A stretch of DNA of 64,000 bases from Caulobacter sp. RHG1 (GCF_013181195.1 NZ_SMZP01000006.1:349476-413475), one strand, 5' to 3'. Counted from the stretch's first letter, positions 24,925 through 36,202 are shown. Made by a program: numbers and translations. The notes: generated by a model from the letters alone, not told the origin.

Positions 24925-25956
24925 ATGGCCGCCAATCCGCTCCGCACGCTCGATTCCTTCGAACTCCTGAAGCTGGGCAAGGCCTCGGTGACCGTCGGCG
25001 GGCTGGCGGCGGGGGTGTTGATCGTGGTGGCGGCGATCGTCGCCGCGCGGCTGACCTCGGCGGGCCTGCGGCGGTTGCGCGAGCGCGCGGCCGGCAACGC
25101 CGCCTCGCTGTACATCGTCGAGAAGGTGGCCACCTACGGCCTGGTGATCATCGGGCTGATGGCCGGCCTGTCGACCATGGGCGTCGACCTGACCTCGCTG
25201 ACGGTGTTCGCCGGCGCGCTCGGCGTCGGCGTCGGCCTGGGCCTGCAGGGCATCATCAAGGACTTCGCCTCCGGGGTCAGCCTGGTGTTCGAGCGGCTGG
25301 TGGCGGTGGGCGACTTCGTAGAGCTGCCCAATGGCGGGCGCGGCGTGGTGCACGAGATCGGCCCGCGCGCCACGCGCATCCGCACCAACGACAGCACCGA
25401 CATCATCGTGCCCAACTCGGTGCTGGTGAACGACCAGGTGATCAACTGGACCCTGCGCGGGACCAATCGCCGCCTGCGCGTGCCGTTCGTCACCGCCTTC
25501 GGCGCCGACAAGACCAAGGTCCGCGAGGCGGTGCTGAAGGCCGCCAAGGCCGCGCCCTACACCTCGCCCGACGACGCCACCCGCCGCGCCCAGGTCTGGC
25601 TGGTCGGCTATGGCGACCACGCCCTGAAGTTCGAGCTGGTGGTCTGGCCGACGGTGGACGCCGTGCGCCGCCCGGCGGCGATCTATGCGGCCTATACCTG
25701 GCTGATCGACGACGCCTTGCGCGGGGCCGGCATCGAGATCCCCTATCCGCAGCGCGATATCCGCGTCCGCGGGCTGTTCGGCGAGGAGGGCGAGGACGCC
25801 CTGACCAGCCTGCGCCTGGAGCCCGCCGCCCGTCGCCGCAAGGCCAAGGCCGTCAAGCCCGGCTCGAGCAACGACGCCGCCGCCGACCTCGAACGCGAGG
25901 ACCCGGACGAACTGCCGCCGCCGCTGGCGGCGAAGCCTCCGCCTGAACGGCGATAA
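24925..25956 (+). CDS. Small-conductance mechanosensitive channel (MscS family)
   Basis: Membrane channel that opens under osmotic downshock. 343 residues. Transmembrane segments at about 20-45, 65-90 and a pore-lining helix with the MscS Gly/Ala pattern (VFAGALGVGVGLGLQGIIKDFASGV near 95-120), followed by the beta domain (FVELPNGGRGVVHEIGPRATRIRTNDSTDIIVPNS) and a C-terminal alpha/beta part. The tail after 300 is charged and Pro-rich. ATG 24925 is chosen; an in-frame TTG at 24889 lies in the repeat flank and has no ribosome site. No partner gene. Confidence 0.9.
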   Translation: MAANPLRTLDSFELLKLGKASVTVGGLAAGVLIVVAAIVAARLTSAGLRRLRERAAGNAASLYIVEKVATYGLVIIGLMAGLSTMGVDLTSLTVFAGALGVGVGLGLQGIIKDFASGVSLVFERLVAVGDFVELPNGGRGVVHEIGPRATRIRTNDSTDIIVPNSVLVNDQVINWTLRGTNRRLRVPFVTAFGADKTKVREAVLKAAKAAPYTSPDDATRRAQVWLVGYGDHALKFELVVWPTVDAVRRPAAIYAAYTWLIDDALRGAGIEIPYPQRDIRVRGLFGEEGEDALTSLRLEPAARRRKAKAVKPGSSNDAAADLEREDPDELPPPLAAKPPPERR

Positions 25957-26024
25957 TCTTGACGCTCCTCCCTCGGCGTCGCAGTCTTCTCGCAACTGCG
26001 AAATAAAGATCGGGGAGTGAGCGG

Positions 26025-27074
26025 ATGAAGACGCCGCGTGGTTTTTTCAAGCCCTTGGCCATCGGCGCGCCTGCGCCGTACCGCGAGTTGCCAGCTCGCG
26101 TGGAGCGGATGATCCACTTCGTGCCGCCGCACCTGGACAAGGTTCGCGCCAAGCTTCCCGAGATCGCGCCGACCGTCGACGTCGTCCTGGCCAATCTGGA
26201 AGACGCCATTCCCGCCGACGCCAAGGGCGCGGCCTTGGCCGGCCTGGTGGCGATGTCGCGCGAGGTCGACTTCAAGGCCCTGGGCGTGGGCTTCTGGGCG
26301 CGGATCAACTGCCTGAACTCGCCGTGGCACCTGGATGAGATCGCCACCATCGTCGAAAAGGCCGGCGACAAGCTGGACGTGATCATGGTCCCCAAGGTCG
26401 AGGGGCCGTGGGACATCTTCTACATGGACCAGCTGCTGGCCTCGCTGGAGGCCAAGCACGGCGTCACCCGGCCGATCCTGCTGCACGCCATCCTGGAGAC
26501 GGCCGAGGGCGTGATGAACGTCGAGGCGATCGCGGCGGCCAGCCCGCGAATGCAGGGGATTTCGCTGGGTCCAGCCGACCTGGCCGCGAGCCGGGCGATG
26601 AAGACCACGCGGGTCGGCGGGGGCCATCCGGGCTATCGTGTGGTGGAAGATCCGCATGCGGACGGATCGCCGCGCGCCTCGGTGCAACAGGACCTCTGGC
26701 ACTACACCTTCGCCAAGATGGTCGACGCCTGCGCCGCCCACGGGATCAAGCCGTTCTACGGCCCGTTCGGGGCGATCGACGATCCGGCAGCCTGCGAGCA
26801 GCAGTTCCGCAACGCCTTCCTGATGGGCTGCGCCGGCGCCTGGAGCCTGCACCCCAGCCAGATCGACATCGCCAAGCGGGTGTTCAGCCCTGATCCGGCC
26901 GAGGTCGCCTTCGCGCGCCGGATCCTGGAGGCCATGCCCGACGGGACGGGCGTGGCGATGATCGACGGCAAGATGCAGGACGACGCCACCTGGAAACAGG
27001 CCAAGGTGATGGTCGATTGCGCCCGGCAGATCGCGGGGAAGGATGCGGACTACGCGGCGCTGTATGGGTTCTAA
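26025..27074 (+). CDS. HpcH/HpaI-CitE family CoA-ester lyase (malyl-CoA lyase-like)
   Basis: 349 residues. The TIM-barrel family cleaves or forms (S)-malyl-CoA, beta-methylmalyl-CoA or related thioesters with Mg2+. Seen here: LANLEDAIPADAK (Mg-binding acidic strand), FWARINCLNSPWH (substrate Arg), VMVPKVEG, and GISLGPADLAASR with a conserved acidic residue. The length and the long insertion around 205-235 match the malyl-CoA lyase branch. No glyoxylate or ethylmalonyl-CoA genes are adjacent, so the precise substrate is unknown. RBS GGGGAG before ATG. Confidence 0.85.
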   Translation: MKTPRGFFKPLAIGAPAPYRELPARVERMIHFVPPHLDKVRAKLPEIAPTVDVVLANLEDAIPADAKGAALAGLVAMSREVDFKALGVGFWARINCLNSPWHLDEIATIVEKAGDKLDVIMVPKVEGPWDIFYMDQLLASLEAKHGVTRPILLHAILETAEGVMNVEAIAAASPRMQGISLGPADLAASRAMKTTRVGGGHPGYRVVEDPHADGSPRASVQQDLWHYTFAKMVDACAAHGIKPFYGPFGAIDDPAACEQQFRNAFLMGCAGAWSLHPSQIDIAKRVFSPDPAEVAFARRILEAMPDGTGVAMIDGKMQDDATWKQAKVMVDCARQIAGKDADYAALYGF

Positions 27075-27080
27075 GGTGAT

Positions 27081-27186
27081 ACTTGCCCCCACCTGACCGC
27101 TACGCGGTCGTCCGCCCCCGGGAGGGGGCAGACGGTGATCCGTCTTCCCCCTCCGGGGGAGGAGCGCGAAGCGCGGAGGGGGCCTG
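27081..27186. repeat. Palindromic repeat, CCCCC/GGGGG type
   Basis: Consists of hairpins ACCGC-TACGCGGT, CGCCCCC-GGGAGGGGGC and CCCCCTCC-GGGGGAGG with an outer GGAGGGGGCC end. Related in style to families A and B but not a close copy. It separates two convergent genes. Confidence 0.6.
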
Positions 27187-27193
27187 TGCTGGC

Positions 27194-27619
27194 CTACTCG
27201 CCGCCCACCGTCGTCACCACCCGCGCCCCCGCGGTCAGCAGCTTGTGGATCGGGCACTTGTCGGCGATCTGGAACAGGCGCTCGCGCTGTTCGTCGTTGA
27301 GGTTGCCCTCCAGCGTGATCGTCCGTTCGAAACGGTCGTGCGGGGTCTGGTCGGCGTCGAAGTGGTGGAAGACCTCGACATGCATCGCCGCGATGTCCCA
27401 GTTCTTCTGGTTGGCGTAGAGCCGCAGGGTCATGCTGGTGCAGGCCGCCAGGCCCGCGCAGACCAGTTCGTGCGGATCGGGGCCCAGGTCCAGGCCGCCC
27501 TTCGCCGCGGCGATGTCGGCGACGATCGTGGCCGGACCCGCGGTGACGAAGGTCTGCAGGCCGCCGTGGCCGCTGTCGTCTGCGGTGGCGGAGGGGCGCG
27601 TGGCGGGAGTCTCGGTCAT
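27194..27619 (-). CDS. OsmC/Ohr-family protein
   Basis: 141 residues. The family reduces organic hydroperoxides through two Cys residues. Here the two are present: C54 in the conserved block PHELVCAGLAACTSMTLRLYANQK (with a further Cys seven residues on) and the second in ADKCPIHKLL near 119. The sequence is of the OsmC/YhfA type rather than Ohr proper. It is the downstream neighbour of the P450 gene, 38 bases apart on the same strand, so co-transcription is possible. Confidence 0.92.
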   Translation of the reverse strand: MTETPATRPSATADDSGHGGLQTFVTAGPATIVADIAAAKGGLDLGPDPHELVCAGLAACTSMTLRLYANQKNWDIAAMHVEVFHHFDADQTPHDRFERTITLEGNLNDEQRERLFQIADKCPIHKLLTAGARVVTTVGGE

Positions 27620-27657
27620 GGCGGGGCCTTTCGAACAACTGGCGGGAAGCTGACGCT

Positions 27658-29052
27658 TCAGGCCGCGCCGTTCAAGGGCTTCAGCACAAACGCCGGCTCG
27701 TGGTCCGGTCCCAGGGTGATCGAGGCCTTGGGCAGGACGGGCCGGTCGCTCTGCAGGCCGATCTCGACCCGCGCCAGCAGGCTGGCCAGGATGATCTGGG
27801 CCTCGGCCAGGGCGAAGCCCGCCCCGATGCAGACGCGCGGCCCCGCCCCGAACGGGATGAAGGCCTCCACGCTCCAGGGATTGGCCTGGCCCAGGAAACG
27901 CTCGGGCCGGAAGGCGGTCGGGGCGTCCCACAGCTTCCGATGCCGGTGGATCAGCCACGGGCTGATGGTGATCATGCAGCCCGGAACGACCTCGCAGCCC
28001 AGCACCGTGTCGGCCTCCAGGGCTTCGCGGGCGATCAGCGGCGCGGCCGGATAGAGCCGCAGGGTCTCGAACAGCACCGCGCGCAGCAGCGGCCAGGCCT
28101 TCAGGTCGTCGAGACTGGCGACCCGCTCGGCCGGAAACGCTGCGACCTCGGCGCGGATGCGGCCCTGCGTCTCCGGATCCAGCGCCAGCAGGTAGGCAGC
28201 CCAGAACAGCAGGCGCGAGGTGGTCTCGAACCCTGCCGCCAGCATCGAGCTGCACTGGTCGCGGATTTCCCGGTCGGGCAGGGGCGCGCCGTCCTCGTCG
28301 CGGGCGGCCAGCAAACGGTCGAGCATGTCGCGCACGTCAGGGTGCGGGTGAGCCCGCCGCTCGGCGATCAGGGCGTCGACCGTCTTCAGCCAGCGCCGGC
28401 CCAGCGCCCGACGGTCGCCGTCCAGAAAGGTCAGGTCGTCGGCGCCGCGGCTGGCGAAGTCCAGGAACTTGAAGTGCGCCGGACCCTCCATGTAGCGGCG
28501 CGCCAGATCGGCCAGCAGCGCGCCTTCGGCGTCGGCGCGGCGCGAGAACAGGGCGCGCAGCACCGCGTCGAGGGTGGCGTGGTGGAAGGCCTGGGCCAGG
28601 TTGGCGTGGTCGCGATCGTCCAGCGCCTCGACCAGGCCCGCGCCGGCGGCGACGAAATGGGGCAGCAGGCCGCCGGTCGCAGCGGGCGTGAACACCGGGG
28701 CCAGGCTCTTGCGCTGCCGCCGCCAGGTCTCGCCCTCGCTCAGCAGCAGGCCTTCGCCGACCAGGGGCTTCAGCGGCCGGCTGGCCTTCACCGGACGGCG
28801 GTAGTTCGGCGAGGTCAGGACCTGACGCGCCGCGGCCGGGTCGCTGACCACCAGACCCGGACTGCCCATGAACAGGTAGGGCGTGACCAGATTGTCGAAG
28901 TCTTCCTCGCAATAGGCCCCGACCAGGTTGCGGCCCATCTCCCAGGCGATGCGCAGTTCGCCGAACACGGCGTAGCCGAGCGGCGACGGATGGACCTTGG
29001 GTGCCGGGGGAACGATCAGGCGATCTTGGGGCGCGAGGACCTGGGCGTCCAT
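27658..29052 (-). CDS. Cytochrome P450
   Basis: Haem-thiolate monooxygenase, soluble, 464 residues. I-helix oxygen-binding AGFETTS at 273-279, ExxR ETLR at 329-332, haem-binding FGAGPRVCIG at 401-410 with Cys408 as the iron ligand. No ferredoxin or reductase gene is adjacent, so electron supply comes from elsewhere. Sequence resembles the bacterial group related to eukaryotic CYP4-like and alkane or fatty-acid hydroxylating enzymes, but no substrate can be assigned. Confidence 0.94.
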   Translation of the reverse strand: MDAQVLAPQDRLIVPPAPKVHPSPLGYAVFGELRIAWEMGRNLVGAYCEEDFDNLVTPYLFMGSPGLVVSDPAAARQVLTSPNYRRPVKASRPLKPLVGEGLLLSEGETWRRQRKSLAPVFTPAATGGLLPHFVAAGAGLVEALDDRDHANLAQAFHHATLDAVLRALFSRRADAEGALLADLARRYMEGPAHFKFLDFASRGADDLTFLDGDRRALGRRWLKTVDALIAERRAHPHPDVRDMLDRLLAARDEDGAPLPDREIRDQCSSMLAAGFETTSRLLFWAAYLLALDPETQGRIRAEVAAFPAERVASLDDLKAWPLLRAVLFETLRLYPAAPLIAREALEADTVLGCEVVPGCMITISPWLIHRHRKLWDAPTAFRPERFLGQANPWSVEAFIPFGAGPRVCIGAGFALAEAQIILASLLARVEIGLQSDRPVLPKASITLGPDHEPAFVLKPLNGAA

Positions 29053-29158
29053 GAAGCGGCCTTCCGGTGCGCGGCGCCCGTTCTGGGCGCCGTCCGGAGG
29101 CGAAGGCTACAGCCGCTCAGGTTGCGGCGCAATAATTCAACGCGCGGAGAATAAGGCC

Positions 29159-29359
29159 TTACGCCGCCACCGCATGGTGCGCCGACACGTCGAACACGCG
29201 CTGGGATCCGCGCCACACTTCCACGAAGTCGCAGCGGGTATGCATGTCCAAAAGTTCAAAGGCGCGGACGCGGGCGGCCTTGTCGTCAGCGCAGGGCGTG
29301 ACGTCGAAGCGGGGAACCGAGCCGTCCGACTCGACACAGAAAAAGGTGAACACCTGCAT
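29159..29359 (-). CDS. Small conserved hypothetical protein
   Basis: 66 residues, family not recognised. The reading frame MQVFTFFCVESDGSVPRFDVTPCADD, then AARVRAFELLDMHTRCDFVEVWRGSQRVFDV, has natural beta-alpha-beta character and codon use, unlike the overlapping frames. Three Cys residues are spread out. No signal or membrane segment. Its upstream region is shared with accA and contains the GANTC cluster. Confidence 0.65.
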   Translation of the reverse strand: MQVFTFFCVESDGSVPRFDVTPCADDKAARVRAFELLDMHTRCDFVEVWRGSQRVFDVSAHHAVAA

Positions 29360-29458
29360 GGGAACGCTTTGCTCTCATCAGGCGGGTCCGAGCCACATTC
29401 GATGGGCGGGGGCCGCGGGCGCAAATCGTCTTCCGCGATCTGCTACAAAGCAACATAG

Positions 29459-29576
29459 GACTCTATGTCGCGATTCACCAGAGGAGAGAGTCTCGATTCG
29501 AGACTCACCTGGGGATCCTCAGTGGGGACCCTGTGGATAAAACCCGGCGGATTCGGGGCGGTTCCCTGTCTGAATC
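29459..29576. promoter_or_regulatory. Cluster of seven GANTC (CcrM) sites upstream of accA
   Basis: GANTC occurs at 29459, 29472, 29488, 29495, 29502, 29550 and 29572. The three middle sites lie in one perfect 19-bp palindrome, GAGTCTCGATTCGAGACTC (29488-29506). GANTC is the target of the cell-cycle methylase CcrM, and GcrA reads its methylation; this density is far above chance. Distance to the accA ATG is 71-188 bases. Confidence 0.7.
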
Positions 29577-29646
29577 TCGCCTCTTTCCCTCGAGGCATTC
29601 CGCCACTAGGTTCGCACCCTTTCATCAACGGCGACGTTAAAGGTCA

Positions 29647-30609
29647 ATGGCCGCTCATTATCTCGATTTCGAACGCCCAATCGCTGACCTGGAAAGCAAA
29701 ATCGAAGAGCTGAGCAAGCTCTCCGAGACGGCTGGGCCGGGGGCGTTCGACAGCGAGATCCAGGCCCTTCGCGATCGCGCTCAAGAGCTGCGCACCGAGG
29801 CCTATTCCAATCTCGACGCCTGGCAGAAGACCATGGTCGCGCGGCACCCGCAGCGGCCTCACCTGCGCGATTATGTCGCGGGCCTGATCGACGAGTTCGT
29901 CGAGCTGCGCGGCGACCGCAAGTTCGCCGACGACCAGGCGATCGTCGGGGGCCTGGGCCGGTTCCGCGGCCAGCCGGTCGTGGTCATGGGCCACGAGAAG
30001 GGCCACGACACCACCACTCGCCTGAAGCACAACTTCGGCATGGCTCGCCCCGAGGGCTACCGTAAGGCCGTGCGCCTGATGGACATGGCCGAGCGCTTCA
30101 GCCTGCCGGTCATCACCTTCGTCGACACCGCCGGCGCCTATCCGGGTCTGGGCGCCGAGGAGCGCGGCCAGGCCGAGGCCATCGCCCGCTCGACCGAGCG
30201 CTGCCTGACCCTGGGCGTGCCGATGGTCGCCACGATCGTCGGCGAAGGCGGCAGCGGCGGGGCCATCGCCCTGGCCGGCGCCAATCGCGTGCTGATCCTG
30301 GAGCACTCGATCTATTCGGTGATCTCGCCGGAAGGCGCGGCCTCGATCCTGTGGCGCGACGGCGCGCGGGCCAAGGACGCGGCGACCAACATGCGCATCA
30401 CCGCCCAGGACCTGATCAAGCTGGGCATCGTCGATCGCATCATCGAAGAGCCCGCCGGCGGCGCGCACTCGGCCAGCGACGTGGCGATCCAGGCCGTTGG
30501 CGACGCGGTCGAAGAAGAGCTGAAGGCGATGAGCGCCATGAGCGCGGCCGAGCTGAAGAAGCAGCGCTCGGAGCGTTTCTACGCCATCGGCCGCGCCGGT
30601 CTGCAGTAG
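29647..30609 (+). CDS. accA: Acetyl-CoA carboxylase carboxyltransferase subunit alpha
   Basis: With AccD it transfers carboxyl from biotin to acetyl-CoA, the first committed step of fatty acid synthesis. 320 residues. The N-terminal coiled-coil (residues 1-70) is typical; core motifs are ARHPQRPHLRDYV, DRKFADDQAIVGGLGR, GHEKGHDTTTR, FVDTAGAYPG and GEGGSGGAIALAGANRVL near 200-215. The length is normal. accD is not in the window. Its upstream region contains an unusual cluster of GANTC methylation sites, hinting at control by the cell cycle. Confidence 0.97.
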   Translation: MAAHYLDFERPIADLESKIEELSKLSETAGPGAFDSEIQALRDRAQELRTEAYSNLDAWQKTMVARHPQRPHLRDYVAGLIDEFVELRGDRKFADDQAIVGGLGRFRGQPVVVMGHEKGHDTTTRLKHNFGMARPEGYRKAVRLMDMAERFSLPVITFVDTAGAYPGLGAEERGQAEAIARSTERCLTLGVPMVATIVGEGGSGGAIALAGANRVLILEHSIYSVISPEGAASILWRDGARAKDAATNMRITAQDLIKLGIVDRIIEEPAGGAHSASDVAIQAVGDAVEEELKAMSAMSAAELKKQRSERFYAIGRAGLQ

Positions 30610-30843
30610 CCACGCTTTCTTACAAAACTTCACGGAACGGTCGGCCGGTTTGCCGGCTTAGCTTCCTGTCGCCGGCATCATCCGCGACGTGGAGCTTTCG
30701 ACCATGCCGCTGTTCGCCGCGACACTGATGCTGACCCGGCCGCCCGCCCTGCGCCGTCGACCGGGGGCATGGCGCAAGCCTCTTGCCTGACGTAGCGGGC
30801 GCCCGGCCATAGTCCTTCCCAAATCAGAGGGAAGGACGTCGGC

Positions 30844-31821
30844 ATGGCCATCAAGACCCGTTTCACCGAGCTGTTCGGCGTCGAGCATCCGATCGCCCAG
30901 GGCGGCATGCAGTGGGTCGGCAAGGCGGGGCTGGTCGCCGCCGTCGCCGAAGCCGGCGGGCTGGGCTTTCTCACCGCCTTGACCCAGCCCTCGCCGGAGG
31001 CCCTGGCGAAAGAGATCGCCCGCACCCGCGACCTGACCGACAAGCCGTTCGGGGTGAACCTGACCATCCTGCCGGCCATGACCCCGCCGCCCTATGCCGA
31101 GTACCGCGCCGCGATCATCGAGAGCGGGATCAAGGTGGTCGAGACCGCTGGCTACAAGCCGCAGGAGCATGTCGACCACTTCAAGGCCAACGGCGTGAAG
31201 GTGATCCACAAGTGCACCGCCGTGCGCCACGCCCTGTCGGCCGAGCGGATGGGCGTCGACGCCATCTCGATCGACGGCTTCGAATGCGCCGGCCACCCGG
31301 GCGAGGACGACATCCCCGGCCTGATCCTGATCCCGGCCGCGGCCGACAAGGTGAAGATCCCGATGATCGCCTCGGGCGGCTTCGGCGACGCCCGCGGCCT
31401 GGTGGCGGCCCTGGCCCTGGGCGCCGACGGGGTCAACATGGGCACCCGCTTCTGCGCGACGGTCGAGGCCCCGATCCACGAGAACTTCAAGCAGGCCATG
31501 GTCGCCAATGACGAGCGCGCCACCGACCTGATCTTCCGCACCCTGCACAACACCGCTCGCGTGGCGAGAAACGCCATCAGCCAGCAGGTGGTGGCCATCG
31601 AACGCGCCGGTGGCGCCAAGTTCGAGGACGTGGCGGATCTGGTGAAGGGCGCGCGCGGTCGCGAGGGCCTGGAGACGGGGGATACGGATCATGGCGTCTG
31701 GACCGCCGGCATGGTCCAGGGCCTGATCCACGACGTACCGACGGTGAAGGACCTGATCGACCGGATCATGAGCGAGGCTGAAGCGCTGATCCGGCAGCGG
31801 CTGGCGGGGATGGTGGGGTAG
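30844..31821 (+). CDS. Nitronate monooxygenase / 2-nitropropane dioxygenase-like
   Basis: FMN enzyme that oxidises alkyl nitronates; 325 residues, TIM barrel. Motifs: GGMQWVGKAGLVAAVAEAGGLGFLTAL at the start, IIESGIKVVETAG, HKCTAVRHA, and SIDGFECAGHPGEDD near 140-150 with the catalytic His, then IASGGFGDARGLVAALALGADGVNMGTRF for phosphate binding of FMN. The group also includes enoyl reductase FabK, so substrate is open. It follows accA after 234 bases with no clear link. Confidence 0.9.
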   Translation: MAIKTRFTELFGVEHPIAQGGMQWVGKAGLVAAVAEAGGLGFLTALTQPSPEALAKEIARTRDLTDKPFGVNLTILPAMTPPPYAEYRAAIIESGIKVVETAGYKPQEHVDHFKANGVKVIHKCTAVRHALSAERMGVDAISIDGFECAGHPGEDDIPGLILIPAAADKVKIPMIASGGFGDARGLVAALALGADGVNMGTRFCATVEAPIHENFKQAMVANDERATDLIFRTLHNTARVARNAISQQVVAIERAGGAKFEDVADLVKGARGREGLETGDTDHGVWTAGMVQGLIHDVPTVKDLIDRIMSEAEALIRQRLAGMVG

Positions 31822-31826
31822 CGCAA

Positions 31827-31952
31827 AGCGCCCCCTCCGTCCGCTTCGCGGCCACCTCCCCCGTTTTACGGGGGAGGAGATGCAGTTTCCTCCTCACCCG
31901 CTTGCGGGGGAGGTGGCGCGATGCGGATACGCATCGTGACGGAGGGGGCGCT
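31827..31952. repeat. Palindromic repeat family A, copy 2
   Basis: Ends are the same perfect 15-bp inverted repeat as copy 1 (31827-31841 and 31938-31952). Internal hairpins CCTCCCCCG-TTTTACGGGGGAGG and GCGATGCGG-ATACGCATCG. Lies between the nitronate monooxygenase and ChaN-like genes. Confidence 0.85.
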
Positions 31953-32003
31953 CAGCGGCTATGACGAAGCTGGGCCGCCGAACCTGCTTCATCACGAGAC
32001 GTC

Positions 32004-33083
32004 ATGACGACGAAATCCGCCTTGCTCCACGCCGCGATCGCGGCGTCGCTGTTGTTCGCCGCCCCGGCCGCCAAAGCCCAATCCATCCAGTCCACCGCAG
32101 ACGGCTATCGCCTGAGCCAGGGCCTGGCCGACTTCTACGACACCGCCTTCGTGATGAAGGACGCCCAGGGCCAGCCCCGTGTCGTCAGCCCCGCCGAGGC
32201 CGCCGAGCTGCTGTCGGCCTATGACGTCGTGTTCTTCGGCGAGAGCCACCGCCATCCGGGCGTCCACGCCCAGCAGCAGGCGCTGTTCCGGGCCCTGGTC
32301 GCGCGCCACCCGCGCTATGTCCTGTCGCTGGAGCAGTTCGAGCGCGACACGCAGGCCACCGTCGACGCCTACCTCGCCGGCAAGGTCGGCGAGAACGCCC
32401 TGAAGGAGAAGGGGAGGGCCTGGGACAACTACCCGACCTCGTACCGTCCGCTGGTCGAGTTCGCCAAGGCGCGCGGCCTGCCCGTGATCGCCGCCGAGGC
32501 TCCGACCTGGGCGATCTCCTGCATCGGCCAATTGGGTCCCGAGATCCTCGCTCAGTTCACGCCCGAGGAGCGCGGCTGGGTGGCGCGCGAGCTCAATCCC
32601 GGAACCGGCGCCTACCGCGCCAAGTACATGCGCTTCCAGTCCGGCGCAGCGGCGCACGGCGGCGGGGCCAGCACGTCACCGGAGGCTCTGCTGAAAGCCG
32701 AGCGCAGCCTGGCCGCCCAGACCGCGCGCGACGACACCATGGCCGAGGCGATCGTCCTGGCGCGCAAGGCCAATCCCGGCGCCAAGGTCCTGCACCTGAA
32801 CGGCAATTTCCACAGCGCCGCCTTCCTGGGCGCGGTCGAGCGCCTGAAGCTGCGCGATCCGGCCCTGAAGATCGCCGTCATCGACCCGCTGGAGGTCGAC
32901 GACCCCAAGGTCCCGGCCTTCAAGGCGGCCGACCTCGACAACGGCACCCTGATCCAGCTGATCTACCCCAACCCGCCGACCTTCGTGGACGGCGAGGACA
33001 CCAGCGACTGGGTCCGCGCCCTGATGGCCAAGCGCAAGGCCAGCGTCTGCAAATACGCGCCGGCGAGCGCGGCCAAGCCCTAG
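32004..33083 (+). CDS. ChaN-like periplasmic protein (haem-binding/Tiki fold)
   Basis: 359 residues with a Sec signal (1-25, ending AAPAAKAQ). The GESHRHPGVHAQQ motif at 79-91 and SLEQFERD at 108-115 mark the ChaN/DUF399 family, related to EreA and the Tiki protease fold. Campylobacter ChaN binds haem as a lipoprotein; here no lipobox Cys is seen, so the protein should be free in the periplasm. HLNGNFHSAAF near 270 is a further conserved block. A distant relative of similar fold lies 3.3 kb away (36352). Confidence 0.85.
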   Translation: MTTKSALLHAAIAASLLFAAPAAKAQSIQSTADGYRLSQGLADFYDTAFVMKDAQGQPRVVSPAEAAELLSAYDVVFFGESHRHPGVHAQQQALFRALVARHPRYVLSLEQFERDTQATVDAYLAGKVGENALKEKGRAWDNYPTSYRPLVEFAKARGLPVIAAEAPTWAISCIGQLGPEILAQFTPEERGWVARELNPGTGAYRAKYMRFQSGAAAHGGGASTSPEALLKAERSLAAQTARDDTMAEAIVLARKANPGAKVLHLNGNFHSAAFLGAVERLKLRDPALKIAVIDPLEVDDPKVPAFKAADLDNGTLIQLIYPNPPTFVDGEDTSDWVRALMAKRKASVCKYAPASAAKP

Positions 33084-33832
33084 AGCCCGATCAGCGTCCG
33101 CAGGCGGGCCTTGTCCGGTTCGGCCAGGTCTTTCTCGAAGTGCGCCATGCAGGCGGCGTCGGCGGCGGCGAAGCGGGGGACCTCGCGGGCTCGCAGGCTC
33201 GAGTCGATCGGGGTCATCTTGCCGAGCCAGGCGCGGAGGTCGGTCGTGTCGCGGGCCAGGCGGGCTTCGGCGGCGCTGGGGAAGGTGACGTCGTAGTTGA
33301 GGGCGTGGGTGGGGGCCGCGCCGGTGATCTCGCTGGGCGTGGTCGCGCAGCCGACGCCGACGCTGGTCGCCGCGCCCCAGGACCAGTGCTCGCGGGCCTT
33401 GCCGTCGATCAGCCAGGCCGCGCCGAACGGCGTGGCGACGCCGAGTTCGGGGCGAGCGGCGAGGCCTGCCACCGCGATGCCGCCGACCACCGCCGCGGCC
33501 GAGGCCCCGATCGCGACCAGCCGGGCGCGACGGGCGAGGGCCGGGGGGACGTTACGCGCATCGAGGCCGAACGCGCCGGGGACCACCAGGGCGGGGACGG
33601 CCAGGGTCAGGATGAACGCCCAGAAGGCCAGCGGCGAAGGATCGCGCCACGAGACCAGCACGTCGGGGATGGTCTTCAGGAACATGTCGTCGCGGCGGGC
33701 GATCCAGATGTCGAGCACGCCCAGCCCGAACAGGCCGGTCACCATCAGGCCGGCGGTGACCAGCACCCCGGCCAGCTTCTCGACGAGGATGGCGAGGGAG
33801 GTGCGCGGCGCGGGCGGGGAGCCTTCTGTCAT
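33080..33832 (-). CDS. Hypothetical membrane protein with periplasmic domain
   Basis: 250 residues, family not recognised. Three hydrophobic segments (KLAGVLVTAGLMVTGLFGLGVL, FWAFILTLAVPALVVPGAFG, LVAIGASAAAVVGGIAVAGLA) are followed by about 120 soluble residues with Cys in VGCATTPSE and ACMAHF that may form a disulfide. ATG 33832 begins MTEGSPPAPRTS; a longer frame reaching 33928 reads into the uvrB-side hairpin and is unlikely. Its stop overlaps the ChaN-like stop by four bases. Confidence 0.7.
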   Translation of the reverse strand: MTEGSPPAPRTSLAILVEKLAGVLVTAGLMVTGLFGLGVLDIWIARRDDMFLKTIPDVLVSWRDPSPLAFWAFILTLAVPALVVPGAFGLDARNVPPALARRARLVAIGASAAAVVGGIAVAGLAARPELGVATPFGAAWLIDGKAREHWSWGAATSVGVGCATTPSEITGAAPTHALNYDVTFPSAAEARLARDTTDLRAWLGKMTPIDSSLRAREVPRFAAADAACMAHFEKDLAEPDKARLRTLIGL

Positions 33833-33891
33833 GACGGCAGGGTGCGCGAGGCGGCGGCGCGAGGGAAGGGGGTGTCTGGGCTTAAGGGGGA

Positions 33892-33922
33892 AGATGCTCC
33901 ACCGCATCGCGGGGAAGCATCT
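33892..33922. terminator. Hairpin after uvrB
   Basis: AGATGCT (33892-33898) and AGCATCT (33916-33922) pair around a GC-rich loop, ten bases beyond the uvrB stop. The loop (CCGCATCGCGGGGA) repeats the end of repeat family B. Confidence 0.5.
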
Positions 33923-33931
33923 ACGCAAAAC

Positions 33932-36202
<2,271 letters not shown>

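Noticed and set aside
29520..29570. Third EcfG-like motif on the minus strand near accA (GGAAC-N16-GGTT)
   Set aside because: The -10 box is wrong at one base and it lies about 170 bases from the small gene it would serve.
30704..30790. 28-codon frame starting MPLFAATLMLT between accA and the nitronate monooxygenase gene
   Set aside because: A GGAG lies 11 bases upstream, but the product is Arg/Pro-rich at the end and nothing supports it as a leader peptide.
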